Program-made: the position numbers and the translations under genes
Part shown: positions 1-8,609 of the stretch, in pieces
Numbering within the stretch: the first letter of the stretch is position 1
How the letters are laid out: each line of letters begins with the position of its first letter
DNA from: Granulosicoccus sp.
GTDB taxonomy: Bacteria; Pseudomonadota; Gammaproteobacteria; Granulosicoccales; Granulosicoccaceae
Direction of reading: 5' to 3'
Length of the DNA: 48,478 nucleotides
Assembly (NCBI GenBank): GCA_023301725.1
Contig: JALZUD010000042.1
Span: 1-48,478, forward strand
The notes under the pieces: generated by a model
What the model saw: only the letters and a program-made list of their open reading frames with translations
Told to the model about the DNA's origin: nothing
Database searches by the model: none

Positions 1-2439
1 CAACTTGCCAACGTGGGAGGCTGGGAACTGGATCTATCCACCAATATTGTTCAATGGACAGCGCAAACTTGTCGAATTCATGGCGTGCCAGACAACTACA
101 AACCTCAGCTAGAAGAAGCGATAGGTTTCTGTACACCAGAAGCACAAGCAGCTATTCAAAAGGTCATTGAACGAGCAATCAAAGAAGGTCAAAGTTGGGA
201 CATTGAACTGTCGCTCATACAACGTGCTGGTGAAGCGATTTGGGTACGCTCGGTGGGGGAAGTAGAATACGATCACGATACGCCTAAGCGACTGTTCGGT
301 GCACTTCAAGATATTACTGAGCGCGTTGTACAGCGACAAGCGCTTGAACACGCACACGATAGAATCAACGTTGCAAACGAAAGCGGAAAAATTGGCGTTT
401 GGGAGTGGGAAATTGACAACGGAAAACTAGCTTGGTCCTCCCAAATGTACTCTCTTTATGGATTGAAGGAAGACTCGAAAATCACTGATCACGCTCAATG
501 GGCCGAGCATATACACCCTGCAGATAGAGCGTCCACGATGCACGCCCTGCAACAACCCGTCAGCGCTTTAAGTGGTGGACTTGATCTTGAGTTTAGAGCA
601 GTGTGGCCTGACGGCAGTGTGCATCATATTCAGGCCTCTGCCAATATCACACGAAAAGCCGATGGTACTGTTGATCGGATGATCGGCGTCAACTGGGATG
701 TAACCCCACTTCGCACGTTGAGTAACCAGTTGAGAGAACAACATGAACTGCTCCAAGTGACATTGCAGTCTATTGGAGATGCGGTGATTACTACCAATGC
801 GAGTGGCCACATCACATGGATGAATCCAGCGTCTGAGTTCTTGACTGGTTGGCTGTCTGAAGAAGTTAAAGGCGTACCACTAAACCAGATATTTAACATC
901 ATTCAAGAGGACACACGCAGGCCAGCAAAAAACCCACTGCAAGCCTGCCTTAGTGATAGTTCAAGAACTGAGAAAGAAAGCAAAACTGTCCTTATTTCAC
1001 GTAACGGAATGGAATTTGGAATTGAGGAATCTGCAGCGCCAATGAGATCCAAAGAGGGTGATCTACTGGGCATTGTTCTTGTGTTTCACGATGTTACCGA
1101 ACAGCGTCAACTCACTAAAGATATGAACTACAGGGCAACTCATGATGCTTTAACCGGACTAGTCAATAGATCTGAATTTGAAACTCAATTAAAGAGTTCT
1201 CTGCACAAGGCAATTGATGAAAACCGCAAACATACTCTGGTGTACATTGATCTGGATCAATTCAAACTGATCAACGATGCATGTGGTCATTCGCAAGGCG
1301 ATCTTCTGCTAGTTCAGATAGCCAAACTACTTAGCCAGACCATGCGTTCAGGCGATACGCTAGCACGGCTTGGTGGTGACGAATTTGGTGTGATTTTGCA
1401 AGATTGCTCAACTGATGAGGCTCGCCATCGAGCACAAGCGATCTGCGACAGTATGAATGAGTTTCGTTTTGAGCACGAGAAACGCCGGTTTCGAATTGGT
1501 ACCAGCATTGGCCTAGTACCTTTGGATAAACGATGGACTGATATCGAATCGGCGATGCAAGCTGCAGATACCGCCTGCCGTACAGCCAAAGAGGCCGGGC
1601 GTAACCGTGTGCACGTGTGGTTCGATACGGATAAAGCCATGCATACTCGTCGCAAGGATATGCAATGGGCAACCCGCCTGGAACAAGCCCTCGATGAAGA
1701 CAAGTTCATACTATTCGCTCAGCGCATAGAAACTTTTGCTAACGAAAATTCAGGTATTCATGCTGAAGTACTTATCCGTTTACGCGATAGCGACGGCAAG
1801 GTGATTCTGCCCAATGCCTTTCTACCCGCCGCAGAGCGTTTCAACATGGCAACGCGTATAGATCGTTGGGTACTGGAACACAGCTTAGATGTTCTGTCTC
1901 GGTTGGAGGATATTACCAGTACAGAAATGTTGTGTATTAACTTATCCGGACAATCCGTCAGCGATCGCGTCTTTCATAGTGAAGCGGTCCAGCTTCTGAA
2001 AGATGCGGGCAGTGAAATATGCCAACGTATTTGCCTCGAGATAACAGAGACTGCCGCAGTAACGAACATCGCTGATGCAACCACATTTATAGAAAAAGTA
2101 AGAGCCTTAGGCGTACGCATCGCACTCGATGATTTCGGCTCAGGAGCATCCTCGTTTGGCTACCTTAAGTCTCTCCCAGTAGATATCTTAAAAATTGACG
2201 GTCAATTTATTACAGGCGTGATCGAGGATCCTTTAGACAACGTTGCAGTGCGATGTTTTGTCGATATTTCCCGTGTTATGAACCTTAAGACTGTAGCCGA
2301 GTGCGTGGAGAGTCAATCAGTACTTGATAGCTTAGGCGCTATTGGGATTGACTATACCCAAGGGTTTTTCATGCACAAACCAGAGCCTATTGAAAACGTT
2401 TTTAATTGCACAGCGGAATTGCTGGATACAGCAGTCTGA
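1..2439 (+). CDS. PAS-PAS-PAS-GGDEF-EAL cyclic-di-GMP signalling protein (5' partial)
   Basis: This is a cytosolic sensor protein that makes and/or breaks cyclic di-GMP. The frame is open to base 1 and a PAS fold (QLANVGGWELD) is already under way, so the GTG at 13 is probably internal and the true start lies before the window. Counting residues from that GTG, there are three PAS/PAC modules at about 1-105, 110-232 and 240-365. A GGDEF domain follows, with intact GGDEF at 454-458 and an RxxD inhibitory site (RSGD) exactly five residues before it. The EAL domain reads EVL at 585-587 instead of EAL. Its other signatures are present: DDFG at 706-709, LEITE, LKIDGQF and AECVE. Both activities are therefore plausible, with product inhibition of the cyclase. 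There are no membrane segments in the visible part; the missing N-terminus may hold another sensor. The ligand is unknown. Confidence 0.93.
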   Translation, partial: QLANVGGWELDLSTNIVQWTAQTCRIHGVPDNYKPQLEEAIGFCTPEAQAAIQKVIERAIKEGQSWDIELSLIQRAGEAIWVRSVGEVEYDHDTPKRLFGALQDITERVVQRQALEHAHDRINVANESGKIGVWEWEIDNGKLAWSSQMYSLYGLKEDSKITDHAQWAEHIHPADRASTMHALQQPVSALSGGLDLEFRAVWPDGSVHHIQASANITRKADGTVDRMIGVNWDVTPLRTLSNQLREQHELLQVTLQSIGDAVITTNASGHITWMNPASEFLTGWLSEEVKGVPLNQIFNIIQEDTRRPAKNPLQACLSDSSRTEKESKTVLISRNGMEFGIEESAAPMRSKEGDLLGIVLVFHDVTEQRQLTKDMNYRATHDALTGLVNRSEFETQLKSSLHKAIDENRKHTLVYIDLDQFKLINDACGHSQGDLLLVQIAKLLSQTMRSGDTLARLGGDEFGVILQDCSTDEARHRAQAICDSMNEFRFEHEKRRFRIGTSIGLVPLDKRWTDIESAMQAADTACRTAKEAGRNRVHVWFDTDKAMHTRRKDMQWATRLEQALDEDKFILFAQRIETFANENSGIHAEVLIRLRDSDGKVILPNAFLPAAERFNMATRIDRWVLEHSLDVLSRLEDITSTEMLCINLSGQSVSDRVFHSEAVQLLKDAGSEICQRICLEITETAAVTNIADATTFIEKVRALGVRIALDDFGSGASSFGYLKSLPVDILKIDGQFITGVIEDPLDNVAVRCFVDISRVMNLKTVAECVESQSVLDSLGAIGIDYTQGFFMHKPEPIENVFNCTAELLDTAV

Positions 2440-2478
2440 TGACGTCAAAAGCACTGTAGCCTAACGCACACTCACAAA

Positions 2479-2589
2479 TCAAGAACGCTCAATCAAGTCC
2501 CACAAATTCCCATAGAGGTCGCTAAACACAGCCACTGTGCCATAGGCCTCTACACGCGGTTCGCCGCGCACAAAATGGTGCAAGTCTCC
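2479..2589 (-). pseudogene. Remnant: C-terminus of a VOC/glyoxalase-family protein
   Basis: On the minus strand, about 36 codons read GDLHHFVRGEP then YGTVAVFSDLYGNLWDLIE, ending in a TGA at 2479-2481. The pattern of a strand, then D-x-Y-G-N-x-W-D-L-I-E, is the usual last strand of VOC/glyoxalase/bleomycin-resistance proteins (about 120-150 residues). The frame is closed by TAG at 2590-2592 and nothing VOC-like continues in any frame, so only the tail survives. This is a reading by eye; the family call is good but not certain. Confidence 0.6.
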
Positions 2590-2668
2590 CTATATTGTGC
2601 ATGACGCAGCGTCCACGTGCATTCCACCAATCTGCGAGAGAAAACCAGATTGAGGTGGGTATGGATAA

Positions 2669-2773
2669 GCAGAAAGCTGCAAAAATCTTGGGGACTGGGA
2701 CCGCATCGAAGCACGAATTTCTCAGCTGAATAAAAAACGATTTGCTTTTATTGCGCGGCGATTGCATTCTTAG
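2669..2773 (+). pseudogene. Possible decayed C-terminal gene fragment, unknown family
   Basis: After a TAA at 2666-2668, about 34 codons run to a TAG at 2771-2773 and include GDWDRIEARISQLNKKRF, which reads like a charged helical protein C-terminus. There is no start codon or ribosome site. It ends 23 bases before dctP, next to the VOC remnant, and suggests a second disrupted gene at a rearrangement scar. I do not recognise the parent family, and it could be a chance open frame. Confidence 0.3.
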
Positions 2774-2796
2774 GCAGTCAACAGAGGAAGAAATTG

Positions 2797-3843
2797 ATGA
2801 AAACTCGTCTCGTTATACTCGGTGCCGCGCTCGGCTCCATGATATCCAGCACGCCGGTCGTTGCTGATCAGGAATTGTCTGTGGTCGGAAGCTGGAGTGG
2901 CCTACCGCTACACAAACTTTATGAAGCGCCATTCTGGAACGATAAACTTCCGGCTGCCAGCGATGGTTCAATAACTGCAAATCTGACAACTCACGATCAA
3001 ATGGGTATTGGTGGTGGCGATGTTTTTCGTATGCTCGGCACTGGTGTATTTGATGTAGGCATGACTGTGGCCGACTATGCAGTATCTGATTCACCTGCCT
3101 TGGAAGGGCTTGATGTTCCACTCATCGCCACCGATGCAGATTCAGCCAAGGCAATGATTGAGGCGGCGCGTCCCATGGTTGATGATATCTATGCCGATGT
3201 ATTCAATGCCAAAGTACTTGGCATTGCACCCTACCCTCCACAGGTCGTATTTTGTAATGCCGAAGTTGCCAGCCTTGAAGACCTCAAGGGCAAAAAAATC
3301 AGAGCCTCGGGCCGCATGACTGGAAAACTACTCGAAGCCTTAGGTGCTGAAGCTGTCAATGTCAGTTTTGGTGAAGTACCCGGCGCATTGCAGCGTGGCG
3401 TTGTGGATTGTGCCGTAACCGGTGCAGGCTCAGGTTACAGCGCTGGCTGGTGGGAAGTATCAACACATCTCATGCCTATCCCATTAGGTGGCTGGGATCC
3501 TGTAGTCACTGCAATCAATCTGGACAAGTGGGCCAGTATGAGCAGCGACGAACAGACTTTGTTAGAAGAACAAGTCAAGCTTGATCTGGAAGCACCGGCT
3601 TGGGCAACCGCCCAGACCGCACTGGCAACTGACGTTGCATGCTTGACGGGTACCGGCGAATGCGCTGGTGACACCCATGATATGACATTAGTTGAAGTCA
3701 CTGATGCTGATGTCACTATAGCCCGCGAAATTTTAGTATCCAAAGTACTGCCTGATTGGGCTGAACGTGCTGGTGGCGATTGGGGCCAGCGGTGGAACGA
3801 TTCGGTTGGTGTCGCTACAGGTGTTCAGATAGAAATTAACTGA
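2797..3843 (+). CDS. dctP: TRAP transporter substrate-binding protein, DctP family
   Basis: This is the periplasmic receptor that captures an organic anion and hands it to DctQM. I chose the ATG at 2797 because AGAGGAAG lies 6-7 bases upstream; a TTG at 2794 is also in frame. A signal peptide ends near VVA-DQ at residue 23, leaving about 325 mature residues, normal for DctP. The stretch KKIRASGRM (about 167-174) holds the Arg that typically salt-bridges the ligand carboxylate, followed by the family pattern of Val-rich strand and GEVPGALQRGVVD. It is first in an operon with dctQ and dctM. A 163-base gap carrying a REP-like hairpin separates it from dctQ and could let the receptor be made in excess. 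The substrate cannot be read from sequence. Confidence 0.92.
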   Translation: MKTRLVILGAALGSMISSTPVVADQELSVVGSWSGLPLHKLYEAPFWNDKLPAASDGSITANLTTHDQMGIGGGDVFRMLGTGVFDVGMTVADYAVSDSPALEGLDVPLIATDADSAKAMIEAARPMVDDIYADVFNAKVLGIAPYPPQVVFCNAEVASLEDLKGKKIRASGRMTGKLLEALGAEAVNVSFGEVPGALQRGVVDCAVTGAGSGYSAGWWEVSTHLMPIPLGGWDPVVTAINLDKWASMSSDEQTLLEEQVKLDLEAPAWATAQTALATDVACLTGTGECAGDTHDMTLVEVTDADVTIAREILVSKVLPDWAERAGGDWGQRWNDSVGVATGVQIEIN

Positions 3844-3910
3844 TTCACCTAATGAGTCAAAGCAGCCTTTAGCATGAATGTCACTGAATTCAGTGCAGAA
3901 ACAGCTATCC

Positions 3911-3972
3911 ATCATTCCCGCGTGGGCGTGGGTCTACTAATTAATGCACGTGGATTCCCGTTTGCACGGGAA
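3911..3972 (+). repeat. REP-like palindromic element between dctP and dctQ
   Basis: CATTCCCGCGTGGGCG at 3913-3928 is followed by a stem-loop TTCCCG-TTTGCA-CGGGAA at 3955-3972. The core CATTCCCGCG recurs at 25301-25310 in another intergenic gap. This resembles the dispersed extragenic palindromes common in gammaproteobacteria. In this position it could act as an intercistronic mRNA stem-loop. Confidence 0.5.
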
Positions 3973-4006
3973 GGTCGTGCTTCAAGCCAACTCCCTTCCT
4001 ATTGGT

Positions 4007-4540
4007 ATGATTAAAACTTTCCTCCTGTTACAGCGCATCAACGAATGGTTGGCCGTTCTGGCAGGAGGATTGTTGCTGCTCAGTGTTGTTGTTACTTTAT
4101 ACGATGTTATTGCTCGGCAAATTGGCCACTCGATGGGTGGCACCGACGAGCTATCAGGCTATGCCATGGCTATTGCGACGAGTTGGGGCATGAGCTACAC
4201 ACTCACCAGTTTGTCGCATGTGCGCATAGATCTTCTCCGCACTCGCTGTCAGTCGTTATGGCGCTCAGTACTCGATGTTATTGCAATGCTAGCGCTGGCT
4301 GGCACGGCTGTCGTTGTGGCTTACAGAGTTTGGCCTGTGTTGGCAAAGTCTATCGAAAATAATTCTACCGCTAACACCACGCTAGAAACACCGTTGTGGA
4401 TCCCTCAATCACTGTGGATGGCAGGCTGGCTGTGGTTCGCTATTTCAGCTGTATTCATGCTGGTGATGGTACTCAAACTATTCGTCAGCCAACAGTTTGA
4501 TCAGATACAACAATACGCCGGAATTCGAGACGACACATGA
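4007..4540 (+). CDS. dctQ: TRAP transporter small permease, DctQ family
   Basis: This is the small membrane subunit that bridges the periplasmic receptor and the large DctM channel. The frame is open from 3944, but I prefer the ATG at 4007 (MIKTFLLLQRINEW), which puts the first membrane helix about ten residues in, as in relatives. There is no clear Shine-Dalgarno sequence for it, so the start is uncertain; the earlier bases belong to the REP-like element. Four hydrophobic segments are visible at about 15-40, 50-70, 90-110 and 130-160, and the motif GTDELSGYAMAIATSWG is typical of the family. It overlaps dctM by four bases (ATGA), indicating translational coupling. Confidence 0.88.
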   Translation: MIKTFLLLQRINEWLAVLAGGLLLLSVVVTLYDVIARQIGHSMGGTDELSGYAMAIATSWGMSYTLTSLSHVRIDLLRTRCQSLWRSVLDVIAMLALAGTAVVVAYRVWPVLAKSIENNSTANTTLETPLWIPQSLWMAGWLWFAISAVFMLVMVLKLFVSQQFDQIQQYAGIRDDT

Positions 4541-5817
4541 TTCTGTTTACCGTCGTCGGTCTACTTACCTTCCTGACACTATCTATACCCGTCGGGATTG
4601 TTCTCTTTCTTCTCGCATTTGGTATCGACGGTTTATTCAGCCCTTTTCCGCTAATGCGCGGGCTTGGCCAAGTCATCTGGTCGTCTTCCAATAGCGCAAC
4701 ACTTATCGCTATCCCGTTCTTTGTACTACTTGGCGAAGTACTAGTAAGAAGTGGTGTCGCGCAGCGCACGTACGCAGCTCTTGAAGCATGGGTATCGTGG
4801 CTACCCGGTGGGCTGATACACGCCAACATTGCTACCGCCACCCTTTTCTCAGCCACATCAGGTTCATCGGTAGCCACGGCGGCCACCGTCGCCTCTGTGG
4901 CCATGCCACAAGCCGAGCGCCTGAACTACGATCCTCGACTATTCTCCGGCGCCATCGCCGCAGGTGGAACACTGGGCATCATGATTCCGCCGTCTATCAA
5001 CTTGATTGTTTACGGATTTTTAACAGAAACATCAATCCCGAAATTGTTTCTAGCAGGACTTCTGCCCGGATTCTTGTTAGCGTTGCTGTTCATGGCAGTC
5101 ACCGCCCTGCTGTGTACGCTCAAGCCTTCACTAGGTGGGCCAGGTCTGAAAGCCAACTGGAAACGCAGAATTACAGGACTTGCCGATCTAGTGCCGCTAC
5201 TCGGCTTGTTCGGCACCATTGTAGGTTCCATTTATGCAGGCTGGGCCACCCCCACTGAGGCCGCTGCCATCGGTGTAGCAATGGCATTCATCATTGCAGG
5301 CACTCAGCGGGCCTTATCGATGAGCATGCTGATTGATAGCTTGAAAGGTACTGTGCGCACTACCTCTATGATTATGCTGGTGGTGATCGGCGCGTACGTA
5401 CTCAATTTTGTTCTTACAGCTGCCGGGGTCAGCGGCGCCCTGCGTGATTTTCTGCAAAATCTTGGCATGGGACCACTAGCTACGCTGATGGTCATCATCG
5501 TGATGTACATCATTCTGGGGTTTTTTATAGAAACTTTGTCGCTGATGGTAGCCACCATACCTATTGTGGTGCCCATCGTTTTGCAGCTTGGCTATGACCC
5601 GATATGGTTTGGCATATTAATGATCATGCTCGTCGAGATGGCTCTCATCACACCGCCCGTTGGGCTCAATCTGTACGTTGTGCAGGCGGCCCGTAAAACT
5701 GGGCGCTTCAGTGATGTGATGGTGGGGGTAATTCCATACGCAATAGCCATGCTAGTGATGGTAGCGCTACTCGTTATATTCCCGGCAATCGCTTTGTATC
5801 TTCCTACACACTTATAA
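4537..5817 (+). CDS. dctM: TRAP transporter large permease, DctM family
   Basis: This is the membrane channel of the sodium-driven TRAP importer. It has 426 residues and about 12 membrane helices, the usual size. Signature stretches are present: LFSATSGSSVATAATVASV (about 105-123), GTLGIMIPPSINLIVYG (about 146-162) and the second-repeat counterpart ALITPPVGLNLYVVQ near residue 370. It starts inside the dctQ stop (ATGA overlap) and is followed after eight bases by the DUF2848 gene, so all are probably co-transcribed. The family is certain; the substrate is unknown. Confidence 0.95.
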   Translation: MILFTVVGLLTFLTLSIPVGIVLFLLAFGIDGLFSPFPLMRGLGQVIWSSSNSATLIAIPFFVLLGEVLVRSGVAQRTYAALEAWVSWLPGGLIHANIATATLFSATSGSSVATAATVASVAMPQAERLNYDPRLFSGAIAAGGTLGIMIPPSINLIVYGFLTETSIPKLFLAGLLPGFLLALLFMAVTALLCTLKPSLGGPGLKANWKRRITGLADLVPLLGLFGTIVGSIYAGWATPTEAAAIGVAMAFIIAGTQRALSMSMLIDSLKGTVRTTSMIMLVVIGAYVLNFVLTAAGVSGALRDFLQNLGMGPLATLMVIIVMYIILGFFIETLSLMVATIPIVVPIVLQLGYDPIWFGILMIMLVEMALITPPVGLNLYVVQAARKTGRFSDVMVGVIPYAIAMLVMVALLVIFPAIALYLPTHL

Positions 5818-5825
5818 CAAACTGT

Positions 5826-6479
5826 ATGCAATTCACACACGAAAAGCGCCCTATTGAACTCAACATTAAGCAGCTAATTGTTGCTGGCTGGACGGGCCGC
5901 AATCGCGCAGCTGTTGATCACCATATTGATGAGCTGGCAGCGATAGGTATCGCACCTCCATCTGACGTACCGTTGTATTATCGGGTATCCGCCAATCTGG
6001 TATCGCAGGATGATCTCGTACAAGTTGTTGGCAACACCAGCTCTGGTGAGGTTGAACCGCTCATCATACGAAGTGGCAAACAGTTCTGGCTCGGCCTGGC
6101 ATCAGATCACACTGACAGGCAGTTGGAAGCTCATTCAGTGGCCGCATCTAAACAAGCGTGTGTAAAACCCGTGGGCGCAACTGTTTGGGAGTTTGATGAG
6201 GTTGCGGAGCATCTTGATCAGTTGGTATTGCAATGTTTGATTAAGGAGGATGACGCCTGGGTTGCCTATCAGGAAGGCACTCTTGCCAATATTCAACCAC
6301 TGCAACAATTAATAGACGCAGCCCAAATGCCTGTTAATTCAGCCATGTTGTGCGGCACGCTCGGCGCTATTGGTGGTGTGCGCCCCGCTACGCACTACCG
6401 CATGTCGTTAACCGATCCTGTCTTAAAAAGACAGATTCAGATGGAATACCGCGTGGAAGAGCTGGCCGTCGTTCAATGA
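5826..6479 (+). CDS. DUF2848 family protein
   Basis: This cytosolic protein of 217 residues belongs to DUF2848. The recognisable blocks are PLYYRVSANLV, SSGEVEPLI, LGLASDHTDRQLEAHSVAASKQACVKPV and the LDQLVL region. Members resemble the fumarylacetoacetate-hydrolase fold and often sit beside amidase or transporter genes, but to my knowledge the reaction is not established. Here it follows dctM by eight bases, so the ligand brought in by the TRAP system is its likely substrate or a precursor of it. The His/Asp/Glu cluster in DHTDRQLEAHS is a candidate metal or catalytic site (inference). Confidence 0.82.
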   Translation: MQFTHEKRPIELNIKQLIVAGWTGRNRAAVDHHIDELAAIGIAPPSDVPLYYRVSANLVSQDDLVQVVGNTSSGEVEPLIIRSGKQFWLGLASDHTDRQLEAHSVAASKQACVKPVGATVWEFDEVAEHLDQLVLQCLIKEDDAWVAYQEGTLANIQPLQQLIDAAQMPVNSAMLCGTLGAIGGVRPATHYRMSLTDPVLKRQIQMEYRVEELAVVQ

Positions 6480-6538
6480 ACCCCACTGTACGATGGGTGC
6501 TGACTGCTCATCAGTAACGAGGCCTATTCGGCAAGCGA

Positions 6539-6560
6539 CAGTGCATTCGTTAATGCACTG
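6539..6560. terminator. Stem-loop between convergent genes (bidirectional terminator-like)
   Basis: A perfect 9-bp stem, CAGTGCATT / AATGCACTG, with the four-base loop CGTT, lies 60 bases after the DUF2848 stop and 11 bases after the convergent DUF1445 stop. No T-run flanks it on either strand, so it is not a classic intrinsic terminator, though its placement fits a transcript end for both genes. Confidence 0.55.
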
Positions 6561-6570
6561 AACGGACGAA

Positions 6571-7422
6571 TTATGAAGCGGAATACATAGGCACTTCCGC
6601 TTGATCGTCTACATCGGTAACCAGCATATGCCCTGGTTTGTGACTCAAGAACAGCGGTAGCTTTGCGCGCATCAACGCATTCTGTGGCGTGACACCACAC
6701 GCCCAGAACACGGGCACTTTATCGCCCACCGGCGGAGGACTATCCCCCCACTCCGGGGCGCTTAAATCGTACAACCCGATAGCTGCCGGATCGCCGATGT
6801 GTACAGGAGCGCCATGGGCCAAAGGGTATTGCCGAGAGATAGCGATAGCCTCATCAACTCGGTCTTTTTCAATAGCTCGCATCGTGACAACCATTTCACC
6901 TCCGAAGGGGCCGGCCGGACGGGTCATGATAGCTGAGCGATACATAGGCACAGTTTTATTATGTTCAATATGCCATACCGATATGCCAGCTGTCGTCAGT
7001 GCATCTTCAAACGTGAACGAACAGCCCATGGCAAAGGCGACATGATCTTCCTGCCAAAGCTCTTTGATATCGGGCAACGATTCACTGAGTGCGCCTTGAC
7101 GGTAAACATTGTAAGCAGGCACATCAGTTCGTATGTCGATGTCGTCACCCATTGTGTCTAGCATGGGATCACCCGTTTCAGACACGCCCACCAATGGGCA
7201 AGGCTTAGGATTTCGCTGACAGAAACGCATGAAATCCAATGCGTGAGACTCAGGCAAAATAATGATGTTAGCTTGCAGACATCCCCGTGCTAGGCCAGCC
7301 GTGTGCCCTTGGTATTCTGCTGCACGCACCCAGCTTCGTAGCGTCGCAGCACTCACTGTGCGTAATTGCCGGTAATGTTCAGTCGAGTGCTCGGTTGAAT
7401 ATTGCATGGGTATAAGTGTCAC
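6571..7422 (-). CDS. DUF1445 family putative hydro-lyase (D-glutamate cyclase-like)
   Basis: This cytosolic protein of 283 residues belongs to the DUF1445 (YcsI/D-glutamate cyclase) family. Diagnostic blocks are TAGLARGCLQANIIILP, FMRFCQRNPKPCPLVGVSE, GDDIDIRTDVPAYNVYR, FAMGCSFTFEDAL, GPFGGEMVVTMR and FWACGVTPQNALM. Relatives are annotated as hydro-lyases, and mammalian D-glutamate cyclase shares the domain; it interconverts D-glutamate and 5-oxo-D-proline. The frame starts at GTG 7422; ATG 7407 (MQYSTEH) is an equal alternative, and neither has a strong ribosome site. It converges with the TRAP-DUF2848 operon and is the nearest enzyme to it, so it may act on the same class of carboxylate or cyclic amide (inference). 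Confidence 0.8.
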   Translation of the reverse strand: MTLIPMQYSTEHSTEHYRQLRTVSAATLRSWVRAAEYQGHTAGLARGCLQANIIILPESHALDFMRFCQRNPKPCPLVGVSETGDPMLDTMGDDIDIRTDVPAYNVYRQGALSESLPDIKELWQEDHVAFAMGCSFTFEDALTTAGISVWHIEHNKTVPMYRSAIMTRPAGPFGGEMVVTMRAIEKDRVDEAIAISRQYPLAHGAPVHIGDPAAIGLYDLSAPEWGDSPPPVGDKVPVFWACGVTPQNALMRAKLPLFLSHKPGHMLVTDVDDQAEVPMYSAS

Positions 7423-7514
7423 GGGTTAGTGATTAAAACAACTTGTAGACTCGCCTAAATAGCTACGGACGTCAAACAAAAATCCTAAACGCTACTTACC
7501 TAAAAAACAGTGCT

Positions 7515-8594
7515 TCAACTCGCAGGCAACAACACTGGCCCCGAACCTGAGAAGCTCAACGCCAACTCTTGGCCAACGGTGAAGGGTTGATCAACCTCGC
7601 CAGATAAGGCAAATAGAGGCCCAAACGGCGTATCCACAGTGTATTCCATGTGTCCACCAACGTAGATAGCCTTGGCAATAGAGGCTGCGATCATATCCGG
7701 CGTACCACTGGTCAGGAGTTGCACACGGCTTGGGCGCACAGCCACCGTAGCCGCTCCCGGTGACATGCCACGAGCCGCTAGTGAATACTGATAGTCGCCG
7801 ATACTAATATCAGCCATATCGCCGGTCACTTTCTCGATATGACAGGGAATTAAATTAGCTTCGCCGATAAAGTCTGCGACAAAGGCATCAACCGGCGCTT
7901 CAAATAATTCGCGTGGTGTGCCTTCTTGCGCAATGGCAGCATTGCGCATCACAATGATGCGATCAGACACCGCGAGCGCCTCTTCTTGATCGTGTGTGAC
8001 ATACACCACGGTTAAGCCAAGATCTTGTTGGATCTCTCTGATCTCTTCGCGCACTTGCCGTCGTAGCTTGGCGTCCAGGTTTGATAAAGGCTCATCAAAC
8101 AACAACACTTGCGGCTCTAACACCAGTGCTCGCGCTACTGCAACGCGCTGCTGCTGCCCACCGGAGAGTTCACTGGGTAGACGTTTCTCAAAGCCTGCGA
8201 GTCCAACAATTTCAAGACCTGCCATAGCGCGATCGCGAGCTTCTGTTTTGTTAAAGCCACTGTAATTGAGGCCATAAGATACATTTTCGAACACGCTCAT
8301 GTGTGGAAACAGTGCATACGACTGAAATACCATTGACACGTCACGGTCTGTAGCTGGCAACTTGGTCACGTCTTTATCACCTATTAAGATACGCCCTTTT
8401 GAAGCGATTTCTAAACCGGCAATCATGCGCAGAGTTGTTGTCTTCCCACAACCCGATGGACCTAATAGAGTGACCAATGTACTTGGCTCAATAGTTAACG
8501 AGATATCGTCAACTGCCCAAACATCCGAGCCATAGGTTTTAGAAACACCTTCAAAGCGGACAGATGCAGCCTTGCTATTAATAATACCTACCAT
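7515..8594 (-). CDS. ABC importer ATP-binding protein, AfuC/PotA type
   Basis: This is the cytosolic ATPase that powers the importer encoded just upstream. It has 359 residues: Walker A GPSGCGKTT (45-53), Q-loop FQSYALFP, signature LSGGQQQR (143-150), Walker B VLLFDEP (163-169) and H-loop YVTHDQEEA. A C-terminal TOBE-like regulatory domain begins near residue 235 (FIGEANLIPCHIE), as in MOI-type importers. It starts 15 bases after the permease gene ends and is last in the operon SBP, permease, ATPase. The ATPase alone would fit Fe, polyamine or phosphonate systems; the assignment rests on the binding protein. Confidence 0.9.
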   Translation of the reverse strand: MVGIINSKAASVRFEGVSKTYGSDVWAVDDISLTIEPSTLVTLLGPSGCGKTTTLRMIAGLEIASKGRILIGDKDVTKLPATDRDVSMVFQSYALFPHMSVFENVSYGLNYSGFNKTEARDRAMAGLEIVGLAGFEKRLPSELSGGQQQRVAVARALVLEPQVLLFDEPLSNLDAKLRRQVREEIREIQQDLGLTVVYVTHDQEEALAVSDRIIVMRNAAIAQEGTPRELFEAPVDAFVADFIGEANLIPCHIEKVTGDMADISIGDYQYSLAARGMSPGAATVAVRPSRVQLLTSGTPDMIAASIAKAIYVGGHMEYTVDTPFGPLFALSGEVDQPFTVGQELALSFSGSGPVLLPAS

Positions 8595-8609
8595 TGCATC
8601 TCTCCTCTG

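Noticed and set aside
2601..2731. 43-codon plus-strand frame starting MTQRPRAFHQ
   Set aside because: No ribosome site, it overlaps the gene remnants, and a different frame of the same stretch looks more protein-like.
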